Source: Bacillota bacterium
Lineage (GTDB): Bacteria; Bacillota; UBA4882; JAAYXC01
Length of the DNA stretch: 12,295 nt
Assembly (NCBI GenBank): GCA_012516115.1
Contig: JAAYXC010000120.1
Coordinates: 1-12,295, forward strand
Direction: 5' to 3'
Of this stretch, positions 1 through 7,171 are shown in pieces. Position 1 is the first letter of the stretch. Every line of letters starts with the position of its first letter. Made by a program: the position numbers and the translations under genes. Below the pieces are notes generated by a model that worked only from the letters and a program-made list of their open reading frames with translations, searched no databases and was not told the DNA's origin.

Positions 1-277
1 CGATAATGAGTTCGCTCTTTTCCCCACGGAACTTCAGATCTTGCGGCTCACAGCCGATGGTCGCCCCGTGGAAGAAGCGGTTGTTCCGGCCGATGGTCGT
101 CCACCCGTCGATGATGACACGGGGCCCCACCCAACACCCGTCGCCGAGGACCACGTGTTCGCCGATGATGGCATAAGGCCCGATGACCACATCACGACCT
201 AAAACGGCCCCGGGAGAGACGATGGCCGTCTCATGTATCTCGCGTAGGATGACGACTTTGGACTCTACCACTTTCAT
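1..277 (-). CDS. lpxA: UDP-N-acetylglucosamine acyltransferase LpxA, N-terminal part (3' end outside window)
   Basis: First committed acylation of lipid A synthesis: cytoplasmic LpxA moves a 3-hydroxyacyl chain from ACP to UDP-GlcNAc. The 92 visible residues show the left-handed beta-helix pattern of hexapeptide repeats (IHETAIVSPGAVLG, VVIGPYAIIG, HVVLGDG), then GATIG at 71-75 followed by PQDLKF at 78-83, matching the family's ASIG...QDLKY region. The catalytic His lies beyond the window. The chosen ATG at 277 has a GGGAGG site (287-292) at good spacing. The frame stays open upstream to another ATG at 373, which would add 32 residues without a good ribosome site and with no family match, so I did not use it. 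It follows fabZ after a 183-base gap, in the usual order lpxC-fabZ-lpxA. The N-terminal lead before IHETAIV is about ten residues longer than in E. coli. Confidence 0.93.
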   Translation of the reverse strand, partial: MKVVESKVVILREIHETAIVSPGAVLGRDVVIGPYAIIGEHVVLGDGCWVGPRVIIDGWTTIGRNNRFFHGATIGCEPQDLKFRGEKSELII

Positions 278-460
278 TTCTCCGTTCCTCCCTGCGACGA
301 GTAGCCGTCCAACCCGTTTTGTTTCTCTTGCAAAATTATTATCGACCGACCGGGGGAATTTTTGGCGAACCATGTTGGGCTAAAACAGGCAAATATCTCC
401 TTCCTTCGCGCGCAGAGACGGCCGGATACTTCTTTTTACCCTTTATACACGAATATCGCG
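278..460. other. fabZ-lpxA intergenic region
   Basis: This 183-base gap is long for a tight lpx operon. On the minus strand it holds an AAGGAAGGAG purine run (around 398-408) not followed at good spacing by a convincing start, and AT-rich stretches, but no pair of -35/-10 boxes I would call. No gene is recognisable. The lpxA frame is open through its left part (278-373). Confidence 0.4.
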
Positions 461-889
461 CTAATCGGCCAGGACGAACATGAGCCGTGCCTCGGCCGCC
501 ACTTCTCCGTCCACCAGAGCCTTGCCCTGGACGACACCCACGTTGCCCCGGATCTTCTCCACTTCGATCTCGATCCTCAGTTGATCGCCGGGGATGACGG
601 GCCGCCGAAAACGGGCGTTATCGATCCCGGTGAAAAAGGGGATCTTGCCGCGATGCTCTTCCTCGGTTAACATGACTAGCCCCGAGGCCTGGGCCATGCT
701 TTCGATGATCAAAACCCCCGGCATTACCGGTCTTTGCGGAAAATGACCGTTGAAAAAATCCTCGTTGACGCTAACGTTCTTGATGGCCACGATACGCCGC
801 CGGGGCTCGAGTTCGATGACCCGGTCGATGAGAAGAAAAGGATACCGGTGGGGAAGAAGCCTCTTGATGGCCGCGATGTCCATGACCAA
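461..889 (-). CDS. fabZ: 3-hydroxyacyl-ACP dehydratase FabZ
   Basis: Dehydrates 3-hydroxyacyl-ACP in the fatty acid elongation cycle. Its substrate is the same pool that LpxA uses for lipid A, which explains its common place between lpxC and lpxA. It is a single hot-dog domain of 142 residues, the normal size. It carries the LPHRYPFLLIDRV entry motif (12-24), the NGHFPQRPVMPGVLIIE active-site motif with catalytic His49 and Glu63, and a C-terminal GDQLRIEIEV strand. Start choice: a GGGAGG site (899-904) abuts an ATG at 898, too close to use; it is 9 bases from TTG 889 and 15 bases from ATG 883. I chose TTG on spacing. The ATG at 883 (MDIAAIK...) is the main alternative and also fits the family's N-terminus. 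The gene lies 26 bases after lpxC. Confidence 0.95.
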   Translation of the reverse strand: MVMDIAAIKRLLPHRYPFLLIDRVIELEPRRRIVAIKNVSVNEDFFNGHFPQRPVMPGVLIIESMAQASGLVMLTEEEHRGKIPFFTGIDNARFRRPVIPGDQLRIEIEVEKIRGNVGVVQGKALVDGEVAAEARLMFVLAD

Positions 890-898
890 AAGGACCAT

Positions 899-904
899 CC
901 TCCC
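899..904 (-). promoter_or_regulatory. Ribosome binding site deciding the fabZ start
   Basis: GGGAGG on the minus strand. It touches the longest-frame ATG (898), leaves 9 bases to TTG 889, and 15 bases to ATG 883. The spacing favours TTG. Confidence 0.55.
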
Positions 905-915
905 TGGTAGAATTC

Positions 916-1752
916 TTATACAACCACTGCAGGTAAAGCCGCCAGGCGTTGGGCCAATCGGTGGTTCAACCGATGGCCGCTCCGCACGGCCAAGACCTGG
1001 CCGTACACCGGACCCACCAGGTAAAGGTCACCCAGGAGATCGAGGACTTTGTGCCGGGCGATCTCGTCGGGAAAGCGTAAGGGCCCGAGATAACCTTCCG
1101 GACCGACCACCACCGCCACGGTACAATCGTTGGAACGGGCGAGTCCTTCCCGCCGCAGGGCTTCGATCTCTTCGAGAAAGGCGATGGTACGGGCCGGCGC
1201 GATGGCCGCCGTGAAATCGTCCTCCCCAAGATGAAACCGGCAATACTGAGTGGGGATAGGGCGCCGATCGGCGGTAAAGACATAATTTACGGTAAGACCA
1301 GGCCGTTCCGATGGCAGAAGAACGAGATAACTACCGTCTTCGGCCGCCCAGAGCGGTTCTTCCACCACCCGTACCCGACGTGGCCGCTCTTGGCTCACCA
1401 CACCGGCCCGGAGGATTAGATCGACGAAATACCGGGCACTACCATCACCCATGGGCAGCTCCGGCCCGTCGACCTCCACCAGCAGATTATCGATTCCCAA
1501 CCCATGGGCCGCCGCCAAAAGGTGCTCCACGGTATTGATCCGCCAGCCATCTTGCCCCAGGGCCACCGCCCGTCTGGTATCCACCACCGCGGTCGGGGAA
1601 GCTGTCACCGTGGGCCTTCCCGGCAGATCGAGCCGGCAAAAGACGAGGCCGGTATCGGGAGGAGCCGGGGCAAGGGACATCTCGACCTCGCCGCCGAAAT
1701 GCAACGCTTCGCCGCGGCAAGAGATCCTCGCCGCCACGGTCTTCTGGTACAT
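916..1752 (-). CDS. lpxC: UDP-3-O-acyl-N-acetylglucosamine deacetylase LpxC
   Basis: Zinc amidase that catalyses the second, committing step of lipid A synthesis in the cytoplasm. The 278-residue product has the full LpxC signature: TVEHLLAA with catalytic Glu76 and zinc ligand His77; ELPMGDGSARYFVDLI (98-113); the APARTIAF segment (186-193); ARHKVLDLLGD with zinc ligands His234 and Asp238; and SGHRLNH containing the active-site His260. All catalytic residues are present, so the enzyme should be active. ATG 1752 was chosen over ATG 1770 because GGAGG (1760-1764) sits 7 bases before it and the N-terminus MYQKTV fits the family. The length is slightly shorter than E. coli LpxC (305) and close to shorter family members. 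The preceding ATPase gene ends 137 bases upstream; fabZ follows after 26 bases. Confidence 0.97.
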   Translation of the reverse strand: MYQKTVAARISCRGEALHFGGEVEMSLAPAPPDTGLVFCRLDLPGRPTVTASPTAVVDTRRAVALGQDGWRINTVEHLLAAAHGLGIDNLLVEVDGPELPMGDGSARYFVDLILRAGVVSQERPRRVRVVEEPLWAAEDGSYLVLLPSERPGLTVNYVFTADRRPIPTQYCRFHLGEDDFTAAIAPARTIAFLEEIEALRREGLARSNDCTVAVVVGPEGYLGPLRFPDEIARHKVLDLLGDLYLVGPVYGQVLAVRSGHRLNHRLAQRLAALPAVVV

Positions 1753-1889
1753 CGTTATTCCTCCACCCATGGAACGGGAGAGCGTTACGTGGAACCACCC
1801 TTCGTGCTCGTGCCCGGCGAAGCGGTCTCGCGATCGTTCGGTTTACCCTCGATCACGCTTACAAGCACGATGACATAAGATGGGACACT
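1753..1889. other. ATPase-lpxC intergenic region
   Basis: 137 bases on the minus strand between the ABC ATPase stop and lpxC. The part nearest the ATPase is AT-rich, but I find no convincing promoter or terminator, so read-through from the transporter genes into lpxC is possible. The only clear element is the GGAGG of lpxC at 1760-1764. Confidence 0.4.
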
Positions 1890-2639
1890 TCATATCATAT
1901 TCATTTTCAATTGATGTTTCAATAGGTTTTTGTATTTTTCACCTATGGATGAGCGTGGCGTGGTAAAAACCGTTCCCGGTGCCCCTTCTTCCACGATCCG
2001 GCCATGGTCGAGGAGGACCACCCGGTCGGCAGCCCGGCAGGCAAAGGAAAGTTCGTGGGTGACCACGATCATGGTGGTCCGGCCGTCGGCCACCAGATCC
2101 TCCATGACTTCCAATACTTCCCCCACCAGGATGGGGTCCAAAGAAGCGGTGGGCTCGTCCCAGAGCATGAGCTCGGGCTCGAGGGCCAGGGCCCGGGCGA
2201 TACCCACCCGCTGTTTTTCTCCCCCGCTCATTTCTTCCGGCAGATCGTGGATTTTATGGCCGAGGCCGACGCGGAAAAGGGCCGCTTTGGCCCGTTCTTC
2301 GGCCTCCCGGCGCTCCATGCCGTACAAACGGAGCCCCATGCTCACGTTATCAAGGGCCGAGAGACGTTTAATGAGGTTGGAGTGCTGGAAGACAAAGCCG
2401 ATTCGCCGCCGGAGAAGGAGGAGAGAGGCTTCGTCCAGAGCGGTTACTTCCACCCCTCCGATGGTGACCTTCCCTTCATCGGGCTCGGTCAACCGGTTGA
2501 GACACCGGATCAGGGTGGACTTCCCGCAACCGCTCGGGCCCATCACCGCCACCGTCTCCCCCCGGGCCACGGTCAGATCGATCCCGTCAAGGGCTATCTT
2601 GCGGTGATAGGCTTTGCGCAGTCCGCGGACTTCCACCAT
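1890..2639 (-). CDS. ABC transporter ATP-binding protein, polar amino acid transporter (PAAT) type
   Basis: Cytoplasmic nucleotide-binding subunit of an ABC transporter, 249 residues, a full single domain. Visible motifs in order: Walker A GPSGCGKST (34-42), Q-loop Gln85, signature MSGGEKQRVGIARAL (137-151), Walker B LMLWDEPTASLDP (157-169), and H-loop His195 in VVTHE. All catalytic positions are intact. The overall pattern is nearest the GlnQ/HisP branch that energises type I importers, not the LolD/MacB branch normally paired with large-domain permeases. No substrate-binding protein or ordinary five-helix permease is present nearby. Its ATG overlaps the permease stop by 1 base (TGATG) with GGAG 9 bases upstream, so the two are almost surely translationally coupled partners. 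The C-terminus ends in a basic tail rich in Lys, Asn and Met. Function beyond ATP hydrolysis is not known. Confidence 0.9.
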   Translation of the reverse strand: MVEVRGLRKAYHRKIALDGIDLTVARGETVAVMGPSGCGKSTLIRCLNRLTEPDEGKVTIGGVEVTALDEASLLLLRRRIGFVFQHSNLIKRLSALDNVSMGLRLYGMERREAEERAKAALFRVGLGHKIHDLPEEMSGGEKQRVGIARALALEPELMLWDEPTASLDPILVGEVLEVMEDLVADGRTTMIVVTHELSFACRAADRVVLLDHGRIVEEGAPGTVFTTPRSSIGEKYKNLLKHQLKMNMI

Positions 2640-5170
2640 CAGCTCTGGCTCCCTCCCCGCATGACCAGATGACGCCGGTTTAGAAAGGCTAAAAGTCCAG
2701 GCCTTCCGGCGGGAATCACGATCTCCCGCATGATGACCCCGAAGGAAAGGCCGAGGGACTCCCCGGCCATGACCTCTTCCTCATCCACGGGGCTGATCCG
2801 GCCGGCCAAGAAACCCAGGAGAAGGCCGATTATCCCGCCGAGGACCAGGATCCCCCCCGGACCCATCATGGGAAGACGGGCCCCGGTTAAGGCAAAAGAA
2901 CCTCCGAGCCAGAAGGCCCCGAAACCGGCCGCATAAAGCCGGGCCGGATGGAAGACGAGACCTCCCAACCGCGCCAGGCGCGGTCTTCGTCCGAAGAGGC
3001 GACGGAGCATCGCCTCAGTCCGCCGGTGAAGCATGGCCACCACCATGCTCTGGTCGAAGATAAACTCCAGTACCAGGAGGACCACCAGAATAAAAGCGGT
3101 GATGGTCGTCCGTACCTCCGCCAGGAGACGGAGGATTTCCCCCCGGAAGTCCGGTTCCAGGAGCCCTACCGGCCCCCAGAAAAGATTAACCTTCTCCGTC
3201 CCCAGCACCGTATGGACGGTCCGTCTCACCTGACCACGGTCGGCCTTCGCGTCGATCATCAGACGAAGGCTCTGGCCGACCGCCGTCTCTCCTCCCAGAT
3301 AGCGGTCGATCAATCCGATGGAACGGCCGATCTCTTCGTCCAGTAACCGGGGGAGCGATGCCTGAACCCGTTCCAGTTGCCCGATCAGCTCTTCGAAGTC
3401 GATCCCGGCCAGAAAGGAAAACTCCTCTTTGGCCCGGGCGGCCTCGTCCGCCAGCTGAAGGATCTCTAAAGCCCTGAGGCGTTTCGCCACCGTGGTGGTG
3501 GCCCCGACCAGACTGGCCAAACTCTTTTCTCCTTCGCTTCCCGGCCCGAGCACCCCGCCGAAAGAAGCCAGATGTCCGGCGAGGGTACGGGCCCGTTCGC
3601 TCCAGGCAAGAAGGATCTGGACGAAGGGATTAAAACGATTGAGGAAATCGTCGATCCGCCGGGCCCGCGCCCGGAGTTCCTCGCCCAGGGCCGTCAGGCC
3701 CCGGTCGGCCGCGAGAAGCCGGGCACCGAGACCGTTAGGGTTCTCCTCCGGTCCGGGATATTGGGCGGCCCGTTGACGCAGAAACCATTGGAAGACTCCG
3801 ATCCGGTCAAGTATGGTGGCCAAACGGTCTTCCACCATCTTCACCCGGGCCACGGTGGTGGCCAAACGATTGAGATCGGCGGAGACGGCATCGATCTGGG
3901 CGGCGATCCCCAAAAGACGTTTTTGCGTCTCGGCGGAAGTAGCCACGGCCAGTCCCTTCTGAAGATCTCGCAGGGCCTGCTCTAAAGCGGTCACCCCTTC
4001 GGTTATCTCCTGAAAGTCCCGCAAAAAACCCGTGGTTTCTCCCCAGGCCGGGTCGACCGCCACCTCCCGGAGGCCACGAAGCAGTTTGATGCCTTCTTCC
4101 AGCGCCGCGGCCAGCGCGGCGCTTTCATCGTCCACGGCCACCGTCCCCACGTATTCGCCGACTATCCCTTCGGGGAGGAGACGAAAGGCCTTCACGTCAT
4201 TGACGTAGGAAGCGTCGCCCCGGAGGATGATCCCTTCTCCGCGGCCGTTAGCCACGCTCTCCAGCTGGATCACGACGAAGCGCTCGTCTTCCGGCCGGCC
4301 AGGAACCGGCGGTTGAGGAGCGAGTCCCTGCACTACTAAACGCTCACCCGGCACCAAACGGACGGTATCTGCGGGTTCTACCACTACCCGCGCGGCATAG
4401 GAGGTCATGAATCGCCGGAGTTCGCTCAAGGTAAGCGAAAGAGAGGCGGCCTCGCTCTCCGTATCCCCCCGGGTCACGTCCACGGCCAAAGAGACGCCCG
4501 GGAGGTCACGGAGAGAGGCGGCCAACTTCCCGCTCCATTCTTCGAACTCGGCGAGGGAGGTCTTCTCTTCCGCGGGAAAGCGGATCTCCACCAGTCGATA
4601 ACGGGCCAGGACCTTCCTGACCGCGGTCCGTACGGCCTCCATCTTCTGCGGGGAGTGGAGGAGAAGGTTCAGGTTATCCCCGTCTAAAAAAGGAAAGGCC
4701 ACGCCGGGCAGATGACCGAGCTCGCGTACGAGAAGGGACTGAGCACCGGAGGGTATGCCGGAGACGACGAGCCGTGGTTCGGCGATGATGGAAAACCCGG
4801 CATGCCCGGGGAGATTCCCGAAGTAATAAGAAAGGTTCTCGAAGACCTCGCGGGTACGATAAGGGGAAGAAAAAGTCCAAAAAATGGTGGCTTTTCCTGC
4901 CAGAGCCGGTCCACGGACCAGACGTGAACCCGGAAAGCGTTCGGCCGCCAGACGCGCCAGTTCTCTCTCGGTGGCGCTCAAGAATTCCGTGCGCACCTGA
5001 AAAACCAGATCGTACTGGCCGTAATCTCCGATGACGCTTCGCACCGCCCGGGCAAAGTACTTGTCGGTGGCGGCCGCGATCCCCATCGAGAAGAGAGAGG
5101 CCAAGACGACCCCGACTACCGCCAAGACCAACAGGTCGCGGGTGAAACCGCTCCCCCTCTGTCGCGACAT
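2639..5170 (-). CDS. Large ABC-permease-like membrane protein with a ~650-residue extracytoplasmic domain
   Basis: I do not recognise the family. The 843-residue product has one helix near 12-34, a long soluble region (about 35-688), then helices near 690-706, 745-765 and 772-791. The soluble region has two mixed alpha/beta parts followed by an Ala/Leu/Arg-rich stretch (about 400-650) that looks helical or coiled-coil. The loop 710-744 is very basic, which places it and both termini in the cytoplasm. The last 43 residues contain an EAA-like pattern: a LG pair near 806-807 and IVIPAGRPGLLAF from 817, resembling the ATPase-coupling loop of type I importer permeases, yet the chain ends there with no further helices. 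It overlaps the ATPase gene by 1 base. ATG 5170 has GGAGG 5 bases upstream; the frame is open 143 codons further, but that part runs antisense into the MFS gene and looks non-coding. It may move or tether an envelope component. Confidence 0.8.
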   Translation of the reverse strand: MSRQRGSGFTRDLLVLAVVGVVLASLFSMGIAAATDKYFARAVRSVIGDYGQYDLVFQVRTEFLSATERELARLAAERFPGSRLVRGPALAGKATIFWTFSSPYRTREVFENLSYYFGNLPGHAGFSIIAEPRLVVSGIPSGAQSLLVRELGHLPGVAFPFLDGDNLNLLLHSPQKMEAVRTAVRKVLARYRLVEIRFPAEEKTSLAEFEEWSGKLAASLRDLPGVSLAVDVTRGDTESEAASLSLTLSELRRFMTSYAARVVVEPADTVRLVPGERLVVQGLAPQPPVPGRPEDERFVVIQLESVANGRGEGIILRGDASYVNDVKAFRLLPEGIVGEYVGTVAVDDESAALAAALEEGIKLLRGLREVAVDPAWGETTGFLRDFQEITEGVTALEQALRDLQKGLAVATSAETQKRLLGIAAQIDAVSADLNRLATTVARVKMVEDRLATILDRIGVFQWFLRQRAAQYPGPEENPNGLGARLLAADRGLTALGEELRARARRIDDFLNRFNPFVQILLAWSERARTLAGHLASFGGVLGPGSEGEKSLASLVGATTTVAKRLRALEILQLADEAARAKEEFSFLAGIDFEELIGQLERVQASLPRLLDEEIGRSIGLIDRYLGGETAVGQSLRLMIDAKADRGQVRRTVHTVLGTEKVNLFWGPVGLLEPDFRGEILRLLAEVRTTITAFILVVLLVLEFIFDQSMVVAMLHRRTEAMLRRLFGRRPRLARLGGLVFHPARLYAAGFGAFWLGGSFALTGARLPMMGPGGILVLGGIIGLLLGFLAGRISPVDEEEVMAGESLGLSFGVIMREIVIPAGRPGLLAFLNRRHLVMRGGSQS

Positions 5171-5194
5171 GGGATCCTCCCCCTCCGCTCCACG

Positions 5195-5200
5195 ATTATA
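5195..5200 (-). promoter_or_regulatory. Extended -10 promoter for the permease-ATPase(-lpx) operon
   Basis: On the minus strand, TATAAT preceded by TGT makes an extended -10 element (TGnTATAAT). No good -35 box stands 16-18 bases upstream, as is common for extended -10 promoters. Transcription would start near 5188, leaving a leader of under 20 bases that holds little besides the GGAGG of the permease gene. Confidence 0.6.
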
Positions 5201-5318
5201 ACATAGAAAAAACCCGCATTTAGCAGGTAAATCATTCGCCGTCTGGCATCGGACGGGCACAGATCGCAGAAGGAAGATGGGGCCGGCTTGACGAAAGATT
5301 CGCGTGGAGATGACCCAG

Positions 5319-6617
5319 ATGATCTCGCTCTTTACTTCCTTGCGCCACCGCGAATACCGCCTCTTCTGGTCCGGGCAGTGCATCTCTTTGATCGGCACCT
5401 GGATGCAGAATGTCGCCCAGGACTGGCTCGTGCTCCAGCTCACCAATTCCTCTTTCAAGCTCGGGCTCCTGGTGGCGGCCAAGTTCACGCCCATGGCCTT
5501 CCTCCCCCTTTTGGCCGGGGTAACGGTGGAACACCATCCTAAACGGAACATCCTTCTCCTAACCCAGTCCGGCCTTATGTTGCAGGCGGTCGTCCTCACC
5601 CTCCTGACCTGGTTTAAAGTGGTCCGTTATGAACATGTCCTGTTAATGATGCTCCTGTGGGGGATCATCAACAGCTTCGATATGACCACCCGCCAAGCTT
5701 ACGTGATCGAACTGGCCGGCCGCGAGGACGTCAAAAACGCCATCGCTTTAAACTCCGCCGTCCTCAACCTGGCCCGCCTGCTCGGACCGGCCTTGGCCGG
5801 ACTGACCATGATGCGGTTCGGCGCCGCAGTCTGTTTCGGCCTCAATGCTTTGAGCTTTCTGGCGGTACTCGTCGGTCTCCTCATGATCCCTCCCGGAAAG
5901 GTGGAGAAAAAGAAAACCTCCCCGGCCGTGGGCCGGGAAATCCGGGAAGGGCTGGCCTATGTCTACCGGGAGGCCGCGCTCCGGGAACCACTTCTCCTCC
6001 TCGCCCTCCTCAGCCTTTTTGCCGAGAACTTCAGCGTCCTCATCCCGACCTTCGCCAAGTTCACCTTGGCCGGTAACGCCCGGGTGCTGGGCTATCTCTG
6101 GTCCGCCTTGGGCCTCGGTGCCCTCTTCGCCGCGCTGGCCCTGGCCGCCACTTCCGGGCGGCCGCCCGCCCGCCGGAGTTTGCTCGCCATCGGCCTCGGA
6201 CTTTGTATGAGTGAATTTTTCGTGGCCACCGTCCGCTCGTTACCCCTGGCCGTAGCCGGTCTTTGTTTAGGGGGTTTTGCCATGACCGGCTTCAATGCCT
6301 TGGTTAACACCTCCCTCCAGCTGGCCACGGAGGACCGTTACCGCGGCCGGGTGATGAGCCTCTATTCGCTCATCCTGGCTGGCCTTACCCCCCTCGGGAG
6401 CATCTTTACCGGTTCGGTGGCCCACCTCCTGGGCCCACCGGGAGCTTTCGTCGCCGGAGCAACGATCGGTTTGATGGGAATCGGCTTGCTCGCCGCCCTC
6501 CAAACCCGAGAAAAAACCCGTCCCCCTTGGAACGGTCACTCTTCGGCTTCTGACCGCAAGGATGAGTTGTTCTTCCCCGAAGAAACCGCCGGCACGACCG
6601 GGGTCCCGCGCCCATAG
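5319..6617 (+). CDS. MFS exporter, MFS_3/DHA3-like
   Basis: Proton-driven inner-membrane transporter, about 432 residues, with twelve predicted helices. The first carries the family's GQCISLIGTWMQ pattern, and the long cytoplasmic loop between helices 6 and 7 is charged (EKKKTS...). Near the C-terminus, RYRGRVMSLYSLILAGLTPLG is the typical MFS_3 signature before helix 11. Relatives include enterobactin exporter EntS and drug-efflux proteins; the substrate cannot be read from sequence. The frame opens with GTG 5304 and ATG 5310, but a GTGGAG site (5305-5310) stands 9 bases before ATG 5319, and MISLFTSLRHREYRLFW fits the family, so I chose 5319. It is divergent from the permease gene across a 148-base gap; I see no clear promoter for it. 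The next gene starts 37 bases downstream with its own ribosome site, suggesting co-transcription. Confidence 0.88.
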   Translation: MISLFTSLRHREYRLFWSGQCISLIGTWMQNVAQDWLVLQLTNSSFKLGLLVAAKFTPMAFLPLLAGVTVEHHPKRNILLLTQSGLMLQAVVLTLLTWFKVVRYEHVLLMMLLWGIINSFDMTTRQAYVIELAGREDVKNAIALNSAVLNLARLLGPALAGLTMMRFGAAVCFGLNALSFLAVLVGLLMIPPGKVEKKKTSPAVGREIREGLAYVYREAALREPLLLLALLSLFAENFSVLIPTFAKFTLAGNARVLGYLWSALGLGALFAALALAATSGRPPARRSLLAIGLGLCMSEFFVATVRSLPLAVAGLCLGGFAMTGFNALVNTSLQLATEDRYRGRVMSLYSLILAGLTPLGSIFTGSVAHLLGPPGAFVAGATIGLMGIGLLAALQTREKTRPPWNGHSSASDRKDELFFPEETAGTTGVPRP

Positions 6618-6654
6618 GATAAAAGGAGAAACCCGCGCATAAGGAGCGGAGCCT

Positions 6655-7116
6655 ATGGCCTGGCGGTCCTTGCTCCTGGCCTTTCTGGCCGGTTATGGCC
6701 TGATGAATCTCCTTCTCTGGTTGGTCTTCGGTCTTTGGCGCTGGTGGGGACGACCGTGCATGCCGAGTGTCCTCCTCCTGGCGAAAGGGGACGGCGAACG
6801 TCTGGAAGGCATAACAAGGGCACTCTACGATCTCCAGCAAAGAGGCCGCCTCGCCGAAGTCGTGGTGATCCCCGGCGAGAAAGAGGACGAACTGGCCCGC
6901 CGGCTGGCGGAGATCCTGCCGGGGATCAAGGTCCTGCCGGCCGCGACACCACCGGACGCAGCCCTCACCGCGGTTCAGGGTGCCAGCATCTGGCTTCTCG
7001 ATCTAACCCGTCTCCCACGGGGCACGCCCCTTCCCGTCCCTTTTCCGCCTCCTTTTTTATTCGGGCAAAAGAGGAAGGTCCGGCCGGAAGGATATAGAAC
7101 GGAGAAAGACGAATAA
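6655..7116 (+). CDS. Small membrane-anchored protein, possibly a degenerate glycosyltransferase-2-like N-terminus
   Basis: Unrecognised 153-residue protein. It has one hydrophobic helix (about 5-29, ending in the Trp-rich WRWWGR), then a short alpha/beta segment (38-96): a VLLLAKGDGERLEGI strand-helix, then EVVVIPGEKEDELARRLAEI, then a KVLPA strand. This spacing recalls the first half of a glycosyltransferase family 2 fold (strand, helix, VVVDDGS strand), but the Asp-rich nucleotide-binding motif is replaced by IPGEKEDE, so sugar transfer is unlikely. The C-terminus is Pro-rich and then basic. AAGGAG lies 8 bases before ATG 6655. The MFS gene ends 37 bases upstream; a hairpin follows directly after the stop. 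The coding call is secure from ribosome site and composition; the fold relation is inference. Confidence 0.75.
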   Translation: MAWRSLLLAFLAGYGLMNLLLWLVFGLWRWWGRPCMPSVLLLAKGDGERLEGITRALYDLQQRGRLAEVVVIPGEKEDELARRLAEILPGIKVLPAATPPDAALTAVQGASIWLLDLTRLPRGTPLPVPFPPPFLFGQKRKVRPEGYRTEKDE

Positions 7117-7121
7117 AATAT

Positions 7122-7145
7122 GGCCGGTATCACCGGCCTTTGGTT
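7122..7145 (+). terminator. Hairpin terminator or attenuator
   Basis: A perfect 7-bp stem GGCCGGT / ACCGGCC (7122-7128, 7132-7138) with a 3-base loop, followed by TTTGGTT. It sits 5 bases after the stop of the small membrane protein and 33 bases before the AAA gene. The T-tract is weak, so partial termination, with some read-through into the AAA gene, is as likely as a full stop. Confidence 0.5.
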
Positions 7146-7171
7146 CGACCTTCGGTAAGGAGCACCCGGTA

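Noticed and set aside
5171..5599. N-terminal extension of the permease frame by 143 residues
   Set aside because: It runs antisense into the MFS gene, its composition does not look like protein, and the GGAGG, promoter and membrane helix all place the start at 5170.
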